A stretch of 8,164 nt of DNA from NCBI GenBank assembly GCA_030263475.1, contig SZPC01000019.1, forward strand, positions 1 to 8,164. The letters run 5' to 3'. The first letter of the stretch is position 1; each line of letters opens with the position of its first letter. The notes beneath the pieces were generated by a model. It worked only from the letters and a program-made list of their open reading frames with translations, made no database searches and was not told the origin of the DNA. This document shows, piece after piece, positions 1 to 5,947 of this stretch. A program made the translations under genes and the position numbers. This DNA comes from OLB4 sp002050165 (GTDB lineage Bacteria > Bacteroidota > Ignavibacteria > Tepidaquicellales > Tepidaquicellaceae).

Positions 1-28
1 ATTATAAGAATCGTAAACAATTTATAAA

Positions 29-92
29 TCTGCGAAATTCTGCGAAGCTCAGCGAGAAATTTTATCACGCAGATCTCGCAGAGGAGCGCAGA
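29..92. repeat. Palindromic cluster of degenerate decamer repeats
   Basis: Three head-to-tail decamers, TCTGCGAAAT (29-38), TCTGCGAAGC (39-48) and TCAGCGAGAA (49-58), are followed by related units in the opposite orientation at about 66-92. The arms 39-56 and 75-92 pair at 14 of 18 positions around an 18-base loop, so the element could fold as an imperfect hairpin in DNA or RNA. Repeats of this TCTGCG/CACGCAGA kind are common between genes in Bacteroidetes-like genomes. Part of it, the 9-mer TCACGCAGA (65-73), recurs at 5887-5895. I see no coding capacity in it. Confidence 0.6.
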
Positions 93-114
93 AATACATG
101 GAAAAACAGAAAAC

Positions 115-125
115 AGTAATTAGTA
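115..125 (+). repeat. Left arm of inverted repeat flanking the four-helix-bundle relic
   Basis: AGTAATTAGTA is an exact reverse complement of TACTAATTACT at 556-566, on the other side of the pseudogene. The surrounding bases (GTAATTAGTAATCAG and AAAAAGTAA) belong to a simple A/T-rich repeat style often found between Bacteroidetes genes. An 11-base match of low complexity could be coincidental, but the two arms bracket exactly one gene. Confidence 0.4.
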
Positions 126-147
126 ATCAGCAAAAAGTAAAAAAAGA

Positions 148-531
148 ATGGTGAATAAAAATTATAGAGGATTTAGAGATTTAATTGTTTACCGATTGTC
201 GTACAAACTAGCTGTTGAGATCTTCGAAATAACTAAAACTTTTCCAAAAGAAGAAAAATATTCACTAGTTGACCAAATTAGACGATCCTCGCGATCCGTG
301 CCAACTAATATTTCTGAAGCTTAGAGTAGAAGACGATACCCGAAATCGTTCGTTAATAAGTTGATTGAATCTGATGGTGAGACTTCTGAAACAACAGTTT
401 GGTTGGATTTTTCTAAAGATCACAAATACATTTCTGAAGAAAAGCATGAATATTTCATAACCAAGTACGATGAAGTGGCTAAAATGCTTAACTCAATGAT
501 AAATCAACCTGAAAAGTTTTGCAGTAGCTAA
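148..531 (+). pseudogene. Four-helix-bundle protein (23S rRNA intervening-sequence family), interrupted by TAG
   Basis: The frame from ATG 148 to TAA 529-531 would encode 127 residues but has a single amber codon at 322-324 (residue 59). The N-terminal part reads NYRGFRDLIVYRLSYKLAVE, then a TKTFPKEEKYSLVDQIRRSS segment and VPTNISEA. These are hallmarks of the S23/intervening-sequence four-helix-bundle family. After the stop the frame continues as SRRRYPKSFVNKLIESDGE, VWLDFSKDHKYIS and ending MINQPEKF, which fits the longer subfamily. Family members usually have Trp after NIAEA, so TGG to TAG is the likely change. No frameshift is visible and both halves are well preserved, so the lesion is recent, a sequencing error, or read through. 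Homologues are encoded inside 23S rRNA insertions or as stand-alone genes of unclear function. No rRNA sequence is visible here. The start lacks a clear ribosome site. Confidence 0.85.
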
Positions 532-555
532 GCTTCCTACTTACTCCTTACTTTC

Positions 556-566
556 TACTAATTACT
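556..566 (-). repeat. Right arm of inverted repeat flanking the four-helix-bundle relic
   Basis: TACTAATTACT is the exact reverse complement of 115-125. It sits in a T/C/A-rich stretch at 532-580 with repeated CTTACT/CTACT units (CCTACTTACTCC, CTTACTTTCTAC). In reverse complement these look like the AGTAA-type simple repeat upstream of the gene. Confidence 0.4.
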
Positions 567-600
567 TCGCAATTCTTCGTACTTTAATAACTAAAGAATC

Positions 601-1173
601 TTGAAATCGAAATACCTCATAATAGGTTTACTGCTATTTTTTTTATCAATAAGCAAGACCTTTGCTCAATTGCTAACATCATCTGACCGGCTCAAACCAA
701 CGTACTTCATTTCACTTAGCTTCGGTACCCAAATGTCCGGCATTAAGGATGAGGATTTTGTCAGCTCCAATTATTCGCCATTAGTTAATGTTACAGCAGG
801 GAAGTGGTATTTTGACAATCTTGGTTTTCAGGTTGGGTTAAAGGGATTTTATTTTTACACGATAGCAGACGATGAGAAACATCACTACAACTATGTTTAC
901 GGCGAGGCAATCTTAAATGTAAATAATACATTAAACCCGGAAAGAAAAAACAGGGATTGGGATTTAAACATACACGCCGGACCGGGGTTCTTCTACAATC
1001 ATTTCTACGACAAACCGAACTTTTGCGCGAATCTTGGAATGCAGAACAATTACAAAGTAGCGGATAAGTTTAAGGCATCATTTGATATAGCTGCTATTAT
1101 CGGGTGGGATATCTATCAGGGGAATACGGATATTTTACCCGGCATGTCTCTCGGGCTAATCTATCAGTTTTAA
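601..1173 (+). CDS. Small outer-membrane beta-barrel protein, OmpA N-terminal-domain type
   Basis: A 190-residue secreted protein. The first residues form a signal peptide: basic KSK, a hydrophobic core YLIIGLLLFFLSIS, and a likely cleavage after TFA-Q (residues 21-23). The mature part alternates polar and aromatic residues and ends in GLIYQF, the C-terminal aromatic typical of beta-barrels recognised by the BAM complex. The block at about 60-85 (SP..NVTAGKWYFDNLGFQVGLKGF), YNYVYGEAILNVNN (97-109), the GPGFFYNHF turn (127-135) and ANLGMQNNYKVADKF (143-157) resemble the eight-stranded barrel of Bacteroidetes OmpA proteins. The C-terminal peptidoglycan-binding OmpA domain of those proteins is absent, so this is a barrel-only form with no evident enzymatic site. 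The start is TTG at 601. An in-frame TAA lies at 592-594 and the signal peptide begins immediately, so no other start fits. The ribosome site is weak (AAAGA). The family assignment is by motif recall. Confidence 0.85.
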   Translation: MKSKYLIIGLLLFFLSISKTFAQLLTSSDRLKPTYFISLSFGTQMSGIKDEDFVSSNYSPLVNVTAGKWYFDNLGFQVGLKGFYFYTIADDEKHHYNYVYGEAILNVNNTLNPERKNRDWDLNIHAGPGFFYNHFYDKPNFCANLGMQNNYKVADKFKASFDIAAIIGWDIYQGNTDILPGMSLGLIYQF

Positions 1174-1383
1174 CTTAGCCGTGCAGGCAAGTTATCTTCC
1201 GGTTATACACCACGTCCATTCACAACCCACCTCTTGCAAAGCACGGGGAAAAAAGCTACTGCCAACAATTCACCATCCACCCTCAAAGATGGAACGACAA
1301 ACTAATTCCCTGGACGCAAGAACTAATACTCCAAAACCTAAAAAACATCATAAAGAGAATCATTATTAATTAACCCATTTACT

Positions 1384-1435
1384 CACTTGCCTACCGATTT
1401 ATCCGTCGAAGCTGAAGCGAAGGCGGGCATCAAGT
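1384..1435. repeat. Dispersed-repeat remnant (ACTTGCC...GCGAAGGCGGGC type)
   Basis: The segment starts CACTTGCCTACCG and continues through TCCGTCGAAGCTGAAGCG into AAGGCGGGCATCAAGT. Its two ends are loosely complementary (ACTTGCC against GGGCATCAAGT), with a GAAGC/GAAGCG core. Sequences of this style occur as small intergenic repeats in many environmental bacterial genomes. It is more GC-rich than the DNA on either side, which also suggests an inserted unit. Its copy number cannot be judged from one copy. Confidence 0.45.
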
Positions 1436-1455
1436 ATATAGAATCCTAAAAATAA

Positions 1456-1487
1456 CAATTGACAATTACATTGTCGAATGACAATTG
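1456..1487. repeat. Inverted repeat built from TGACAATT units, directly before the 1492 gene
   Basis: The unit is bounded by CAATTG at both ends. The outer arms CAATTGACA (1456-1464) and TGACAATTG (1479-1487) pair with one mismatch. An inner perfect inverted repeat, GACAAT-TAC-ATTGTC, lies at 1461-1475. The repeat ends four bases before the ATG at 1492, so the whole leader of that gene is repeat DNA. It could be a transcription-factor palindrome, but CAATTGACAATTGACAATT-like strings are common intergenic repeats in Bacteroidetes, which is the simpler reading. Confidence 0.55.
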
Positions 1488-1491
1488 AACG

Positions 1492-2730
1492 ATGAGTTAC
1501 CCATTTACTAACGCAACTAAACGCTACACAATAATTGCAGTAATACTAATTTACTTTCTATTTGGGTTTATCTCCTTACAAACCGCCAACATACATTTAG
1601 ATGAGAAAGAATCACACTTGCCCACATTAAACTCATTTTTTCATGACGGTATTTTAACTACTGTCAGCACCCCGAATTATAAAGTTGCCAACACCCCCTT
1701 ACCATATATCATAGACACCATAATTTTGAAAATATTTAGCATTAAGCCCTCTCTCTATTCCGCCAGATTACTGAATATGGCCGTTTCGTTTCTTACCGTA
1801 TTAATATTGACACTTCTATTGGAAAGCAAAGCATTAATTAATTTTTTTATTCCTGTATTTTTCTTTTATCCCTATTTCCTAAAACCATCATTTGCTTACT
1901 TCATGTCGATCTACGGATTATTCTTTTTTTTAATATTTATTTACTTTTCCTTTAGAAAAGATAAAACCGGATTCTTTATAAGTGGATTGTCCCTATCTCT
2001 TGCTGTATTATGCCAACAGTTTTATTTGATTGTACTCGTTTTTTATTTTCCTATTCTTTTTTATCGAAGATATAAGCAGTCGGAGCTAAGATTTATATGG
2101 CAGGAACTTCTCCTTTTTATTCTCCCGTTTGTACTCCCGGGGATACTTTTTTTGATTTGGGGTGGACTTACGCATCCTTCGTACGCTGCATGGGGCGCTG
2201 CATTCAGTCTGAAAAACCTTACCGGTGTTTTAGCAGTCTTGGGAAGCTGCTTATTCCCCTTTCTTATTTATAAAATCAGAGACACTAACTTGAAGATATT
2301 AACCTTATTTTTTGTATTAAGTTTTCTTCTGGTTTTCTTTTACTTCCCTTTGTGGGTTAGCGCACCCACACCCGGAGGAATTTCGGGCTATACATTTCAC
2401 GTTCTTTCTATAATTAACAGCTATAGCAGTTTAGTTGGATTTATTGCGAAAGCTTTTTTAGTATTCCTTGGAATTAGCTCCTTTTATATATTTTATAAGA
2501 TGATTAGTGAAGATAAAAGCCGGCTGTTATATATTATCTTCATCATTTTAGCTTTCGGATTTACTTTAAACCAACTTCCTTCTGAAAGACACCTTTTACC
2601 GTTAATTGTCTGCGCTTACCTTCTCGTATTCAGCGGTGAACTGAAACCATCAGTCCTGCGGATTTGGCTGCTGTTACAGGTAATTACCGGCGCATCGTAC
2701 TTCTATTCTATAATGAATGTTAATTTATAA
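1492..2730 (+). CDS. Polytopic membrane glycosyltransferase-like protein (GT-C superfamily, tentative)
   Basis: A 412-residue, very Phe/Leu/Ile-rich protein with roughly ten to eleven membrane segments, the first at about residues 11-30. The large first periplasmic loop carries an acidic pair, IHLDEKESH (D37, E38, E40), then NTPLPYIID (68-75) and SARLLN (90-95). The C-terminal part has SERHLLPL (364-371). An acidic motif after TM1, a TPPxxY-like loop and a late R-H/Y-LLPL motif are the layout of GT-C enzymes such as ALG10, PMT or ArnT-like transferases, which use polyprenyl- or dolichyl-phosphate sugars at the outer face of the membrane. Substrate and acceptor cannot be inferred. The start is ATG 1492, six bases after an in-frame TGA (1486-1488), with no Shine-Dalgarno. 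Base composition is far more AT-rich than at 4292-5842 (18% G+C at 1921-1980). It converges with the ligase gene. Confidence 0.6.
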   Translation: MSYPFTNATKRYTIIAVILIYFLFGFISLQTANIHLDEKESHLPTLNSFFHDGILTTVSTPNYKVANTPLPYIIDTIILKIFSIKPSLYSARLLNMAVSFLTVLILTLLLESKALINFFIPVFFFYPYFLKPSFAYFMSIYGLFFFLIFIYFSFRKDKTGFFISGLSLSLAVLCQQFYLIVLVFYFPILFYRRYKQSELRFIWQELLLFILPFVLPGILFLIWGGLTHPSYAAWGAAFSLKNLTGVLAVLGSCLFPFLIYKIRDTNLKILTLFFVLSFLLVFFYFPLWVSAPTPGGISGYTFHVLSIINSYSSLVGFIAKAFLVFLGISSFYIFYKMISEDKSRLLYIIFIILAFGFTLNQLPSERHLLPLIVCAYLLVFSGELKPSVLRIWLLLQVITGASYFYSIMNVNL

Positions 2731-2828
2731 ATCCACGAATTGAAAATATCACAATTCAATAAAGCGGGAGGAACTGTATCGAGTAAGTGGTTTGAACACA
2801 GGCTTGTCGCCGGCGCATTTTAAGTTTT

Positions 2829-4052
2829 TTATGCGGTTGTTCCGGAGCGTTCACTATTAACCGGTATTGCAGAGTCTAAGAAGTACAAAGCAACTCCCAT
2901 CCAGAAGAAAGTTTGTGTCGGGATATCTTTCGAGAACATTGCAAACGTCAGCGAAAAAATCAGGAAGATGCACAGGCAGGGCGATTTTTTGTAAGACCGG
3001 ATTAACAGCCCAATGACAAAAGCCAAAAACAGCGCCAGCGCGGGTAACCCGAATTCCGACGCGACTTCAAGAAAAATATTGTGCGGATATTGCAGGTAAG
3101 TTGTCAGATAATAATTAGGGTCGTCCTTAAATCCGCCGATGCCTTTGCCCAGCAAGGGATATTGCGTTACGATTTTCAGACCGGTCTGATAACCCGAGAT
3201 GCGGGACTTCATTGCACCGTCTATCATTTCCTTTACACTGTCCTTGTTAATCTCAAGCAGGTAGCCATAACGCCCGACTGAGGGATCGTTTGACTTTGAC
3301 AGCAGTATAAAGAATCCTGCCATCAGGAAGAATAATGAAGCAATTTTGATTTTTATCGAAGTTGCTTTTTGTTTTTTAAAAGCGTATGCAATCAGTAACA
3401 ACAAAGTAATTGCAGTGGTGATTACCGAAAGCCTCGACCCGGTGAATACCAGCCCGAACATTGCGCACACGAGGAATACAATTGCGAAACGATCGTTGAT
3501 ATAATCTTTCCCGGAAACTACAATCATCGCGAACATAACTATAACTCCGGCAATGACCCTGCCGCTGATAATGTGGCTCCACCGGTCAATGCTGAACGAG
3601 TATTTGGTCGTGTAGATGAACGGAGAAATTATTGCCGAAGTTACGATGAAAATCAGCATTATAATCGCTATAGTGTATAATGCAATTTTAAACGAGCCTG
3701 CTGTAGAGGTTTTCATGTAAATATAAAAAAGCGCCACCAGTACCGACATTACGGTGAAGTTCAGAAGTTTCATCAGGCCGAACGGGAAGTTTGAGGTGTA
3801 TAACAGTGTTAGAGCGAACGCAATATTAATTGCACCGGAAAATGCTAATAATTTCCGGATTGAACGGTCGGTTACAATTAATGCCGGTATTTCCCTGCGG
3901 ACTACAAAAACCGTTGCCGCAGTCAGTAGCGTGAATATTATTTTTATGACGAGCTGAGATGTCGTGTAAGCAGACATCATACTTGCAGATAACGAAACGA
4001 AAACAATACCCGTCAGAATTGACTCCGGTGCGTTGCGAAGTAAGAATCTCAA
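2829..4052 (-). CDS. O-antigen ligase / Wzy-type polymerase family membrane protein
   Basis: A 407-residue integral membrane protein with about twelve predicted membrane segments. The Wzy_C signature is readable. LVFTGSRLSVITTAITLLLL (201-220) matches the conserved GSR helix. After it comes a periplasmic loop at about 251-325 containing SRISGYQTGLKIVTQYPLLG, KGIGGF (303-308) and the invariant-type PHNIFLEVASEFG (323-335), where H324 is the expected functional His. Such proteins transfer or polymerise undecaprenyl-linked glycan in the periplasm: WaaL onto lipid A-core, Wzy onto growing O-antigen, PglL onto protein. The sequence alone does not separate these. The start is TTG at 4052 (CAA on the plus strand), preceded by AGGGAA at 4061-4066 with eight bases spacing, a good ribosome site. 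No in-frame ATG or GTG lies between 4052 and the upstream stop at 4089-4091. It is divergent from the 4292 gene. Confidence 0.85.
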   Translation of the reverse strand: MRFLLRNAPESILTGIVFVSLSASMMSAYTTSQLVIKIIFTLLTAATVFVVRREIPALIVTDRSIRKLLAFSGAINIAFALTLLYTSNFPFGLMKLLNFTVMSVLVALFYIYMKTSTAGSFKIALYTIAIIMLIFIVTSAIISPFIYTTKYSFSIDRWSHIISGRVIAGVIVMFAMIVVSGKDYINDRFAIVFLVCAMFGLVFTGSRLSVITTAITLLLLIAYAFKKQKATSIKIKIASLFFLMAGFFILLSKSNDPSVGRYGYLLEINKDSVKEMIDGAMKSRISGYQTGLKIVTQYPLLGKGIGGFKDDPNYYLTTYLQYPHNIFLEVASEFGLPALALFLAFVIGLLIRSYKKSPCLCIFLIFSLTFAMFSKDIPTQTFFWMGVALYFLDSAIPVNSERSGTTA

Positions 4053-4069
4053 TATTATTATTCCCTGAT

Positions 4070-4093
4070 AAAAAAATGTAAAGTGCGTTTACA
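4070..4093 (-). terminator. Stem-loop plus T-run in the leader of the ligase gene (possible attenuator)
   Basis: Read on the minus strand, TGTAAA, a five-base loop CGCAC and TTTACA form a perfect six-pair stem followed directly by seven Ts (plus-strand A-run 4070-4076). The arrangement is that of an intrinsic terminator, but the stem is A/T-rich and short, so it would be weak. It lies between any upstream promoter and the ribosome site at 4061-4066. If real it would attenuate the ligase gene. The same palindrome (4077-4093) could instead be an operator. Confidence 0.35.
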
Positions 4094-4130
4094 ATTTACC
4101 CCTATGCGGTGAGAAAGGAAATTCAATTTG

Positions 4131-4171
4131 GTTTATTGCCGGTGAATCCGTTTATTGCTGATGGTTCAGCA
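4131..4171. repeat. Paired GTTTATTGC direct repeats and short hairpin in the divergent intergenic region
   Basis: GTTTATTGC occurs exactly at 4131-4139 and 4150-4158, 19 bases start to start, close to two helical turns. The second copy overlaps a perfect six-pair hairpin, TGCTGA (4156-4161), TGGT loop, TCAGCA (4166-4171). Direct repeats between divergent genes can be regulator sites. No regulator gene is present nearby, so function is unassigned. Confidence 0.35.
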
Positions 4172-4232
4172 GCGCTGTTGCGTTCGGGCTGTAGAAGTTT
4201 CCCGCAAATGCCGAAAATTAAGGTGGAGATGG

Positions 4233-4264
4233 TTTGAAGAAACGATTCAGGAATTTTATCTTTG
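4233..4264 (+). promoter_or_regulatory. Bacteroidetes-type promoter for the 4292 gene
   Basis: TTTG at 4233-4236 and TATCTTTG at 4257-4264 match both boxes of the Bacteroidetes housekeeping consensus (TTTG and TAnnTTTG) exactly, with a 20-base spacer that fits the known -33/-7 geometry. Transcription would begin near 4270, leaving a leader of about 20 bases before the TTG start at 4292. Confidence 0.6.
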
Positions 4265-4291
4265 TTGCATATTAACGAAAAGCTGAATTAG

Positions 4292-5842
4292 TTGAAATCC
4301 GCACCGGTTTTGATATTTGCGTTAATTGCAGGCGCAATAACGTTATCCTTCATCCTACCTGCAGGCGTGGTTATGAATTTTTTTCATGACGACTCTTTTT
4401 TTTACATGAAGACAGCCGTTAATCTCGCAACGGGGATGGGTTCAACATTCGACGGAATAAACGAAACGAACGGTTATCATCCCCTCTGGTTTGGCTTACT
4501 CGCGCTTACATTTACCGTTATGAAATTATTCGTTCAGCTCAGTCCCGAAGTTGTCATGCGGGTGGTATTCTTTGTACATCTTGCGTTTTGTGCCGGAATT
4601 CTCAGCGTTAATTTCAAATTGCTTTCGCTTATTGTTCCGCGCGGGACACTACGGAGGTCGTTTTTAATCCTTGCGCTTGCGCTTGTAATACCAGTGCTGA
4701 TAAGGGATTTCGGGGTTGAGTCTCATCCTGCGATTTTAATCATCTCGGTTTACTTCTTAGCGCGTGCAAACGAAGCCCGCGTTTCCAAAAGCAAGCCGTT
4801 CCTGCGCGCGGGTTTGTTGGCTTTGCTGTTCCTTGCGCGGACTGACTTGCTTTACTCAGTCATCCCTGCCTTGATCCTGGCAGAGGTCGTAACAATCCGG
4901 CCGGAGGTAAGGTGGCGGGAGATGGCTATTGTAACATTAGTTACCGGTTCGACTGCGATTTTGTATTTCGTGTACAATTATCTCTCCTACGGTTATATCT
5001 TTCAGATCTCAGCCGCTATTTCTAATGCTTTTCCCGATACCGTTATCATGAAAAACTTCCATAAGTTGTTTTACAACCTGCACAATCTCCTCAATATTAC
5101 GAGCAGGTTTCTGATTGTCGTATTATCGGCGGTGGTGTTTGTTTACAGGCGGAATGTATATCAGCGGGAGTTTTCCGTAACTTTGCTATTTGCCTGTCTC
5201 GGTTCTGTTGCGTTTTGTTGTTTGCACATAGTGTTCAATAACTACGGGTTGCGGGAGTGGTATATTACAATGCCCGATTACATCGCATTGCTAATACTTG
5301 TTTTGGCTTTCATACAGACCGGCAGGTTTTACAAGCCGGTAGTTGCCGGATTGACAATCGTCGCCGTTGTCGGGTTTTATGTGCTCCGAATTGATAGCGA
5401 TAAATTCGATTCAGTTTACCATTATTCACAGTTGTTAAAGCAATCCACACACGAAAGTGACAGAATATTCCAAACGGATTTCAGCGGTTTAACGGGATTT
5501 TTCTCTGAAAGAAAGGTTGTCAATGGCGACGGGTTTATCAACAGTTTTGAATACCGCGATTACGTCACCTCCGGCAGGCTGAACGAATATTTCACCGATT
5601 ACGCAATTACACACTACTCAACTTACACATTCAATAAACCTGACCAGAAGGGCAGTACATTCCGGGATTTCATCGCAGGGATTTACATTGCCGATTACGA
5701 GGCAGTGATACGCCGTAAGAATGAAGTTCTGCAGGTGCCATACAGTTTCCGGCACGGTCCGTCTTCGTATTTCGGATTTTGGTATTTATTCAAAACCGGC
5801 AATGGCTTTCAAATCCGCGTTATCGCCGAAAGACCAGGCTGA
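4292..5842 (+). CDS. GT-C superfamily membrane glycosyltransferase-like protein
   Basis: A 516-residue membrane protein. TM1 is at about 5-27. The first external loop has the acidic pair HDD (32-34) and continues FFYMKTAVNLATGMG and STFDGINETNGYHPLW (51-66), a very recognisable block of bacterial GT-C proteins. LARTDLL (181-187) is a second conserved spot. About nine to ten membrane segments follow to about residue 363. The tail from 371 to 516 is soluble and periplasmic, with DFSGLTGFFSERKVVNGDGFINSFEY (396-421), the D.G.lGyf..r.VvN.DG..Ns segment seen in these families. Expected activity is transfer of a sugar from a polyprenyl-phosphate donor outside the membrane; donor and acceptor are unknown. 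The start must be TTG 4292, because TAG occupies 4289-4291 and TM1 begins at once. No Shine-Dalgarno is visible. It has its own promoter and is divergent from the ligase gene. Confidence 0.8.
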   Translation: MKSAPVLIFALIAGAITLSFILPAGVVMNFFHDDSFFYMKTAVNLATGMGSTFDGINETNGYHPLWFGLLALTFTVMKLFVQLSPEVVMRVVFFVHLAFCAGILSVNFKLLSLIVPRGTLRRSFLILALALVIPVLIRDFGVESHPAILIISVYFLARANEARVSKSKPFLRAGLLALLFLARTDLLYSVIPALILAEVVTIRPEVRWREMAIVTLVTGSTAILYFVYNYLSYGYIFQISAAISNAFPDTVIMKNFHKLFYNLHNLLNITSRFLIVVLSAVVFVYRRNVYQREFSVTLLFACLGSVAFCCLHIVFNNYGLREWYITMPDYIALLILVLAFIQTGRFYKPVVAGLTIVAVVGFYVLRIDSDKFDSVYHYSQLLKQSTHESDRIFQTDFSGLTGFFSERKVVNGDGFINSFEYRDYVTSGRLNEYFTDYAITHYSTYTFNKPDQKGSTFRDFIAGIYIADYEAVIRRKNEVLQVPYSFRHGPSSYFGFWYLFKTGNGFQIRVIAERPG

Positions 5843-5879
5843 TTAATAGTATTGCGCTTTTTATATCACAAAGGCGGCA

Positions 5880-5927
5880 GAAGTTTTCACGCAGAGACGG
5901 TGAAGTTTTTTTACTCAAAGTTTTTTT
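5880..5927. repeat. Intergenic repeat remnant related to the 29-92 element
   Basis: GAAGTTTT occurs at 5880-5887 and 5902-5909. AAGTTTTTTT occurs exactly at 5903-5912 and 5918-5927 with a five-base spacer. TCACGCAGA (5887-5895) repeats the 9-mer at 65-73. This is the same CACGCAGAGACG-style intergenic repeat seen in Bacteroidetes-like genomes. Confidence 0.5.
5886..5912 (+). terminator. Weak intrinsic terminator candidate after the 4292 gene
   Basis: TTCAC (5886-5890) pairs with GTGAA (5900-5904) around a nine-base loop, and seven Ts follow at 5906-5912. The position, about 45 bases past the stop codon at 5840-5842, is right for ending the glycosyltransferase transcript. The stem is only five pairs, so it may be a by-product of the repeat it lies in. 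Confidence 0.35.
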
Positions 5928-5947
5928 CTCGTATTCATTTCTATGAC

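Larger units (their letters stand above)
1174..1491. other. Non-coding intergenic region with repeat remnants
   Basis: This 318-base stretch has no convincing gene. A frame of 62 codons at 1181-1369 has a low-complexity, basic, His/Pro/Lys-rich product with no signal, domain or ribosome site and looks spurious. Just after the upstream stop, ACTTAGCC (1173-1180) and GGCAAGT (1186-1192) can form a short bulged stem, but no T-run follows, so it is a poor terminator. AGGCAAGT (1185-1192) is the reverse complement of ACTTGCCT (1385-1392). That suggests the region has accumulated fragments of one repeat family. No Bacteroidetes-type promoter is visible. Confidence 0.6.

Noticed and set aside
265..447. 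60-codon minus-strand frame inside the four-helix-bundle relic
   Set aside because: It is antisense to a frame whose product clearly matches a known family on the plus strand.
1181..1369. 62-codon frame between the barrel gene and the 1492 gene
   Set aside because: It starts with GTG, has a His/Pro/Lys-rich low-complexity product, no domain, signal or ribosome site, and lies in repeat-bearing DNA.
2808..2830. CGCCGGCG palindrome followed by a T-run, considered as a terminator between the convergent genes
   Set aside because: The palindrome has no room for a loop so it cannot form a useful hairpin, and the T-run is about 10 bases away. The GAATTG/CAATTC pair at 2737-2757 is also too short and lacks a T-run.
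3081..3957. Small plus-strand frames (3081-3281, 3754-3957) and a minus-strand frame (3376-3582) inside the ligase gene
   Set aside because: They overlap the well-supported ligase frame in other phases and show no domain features.
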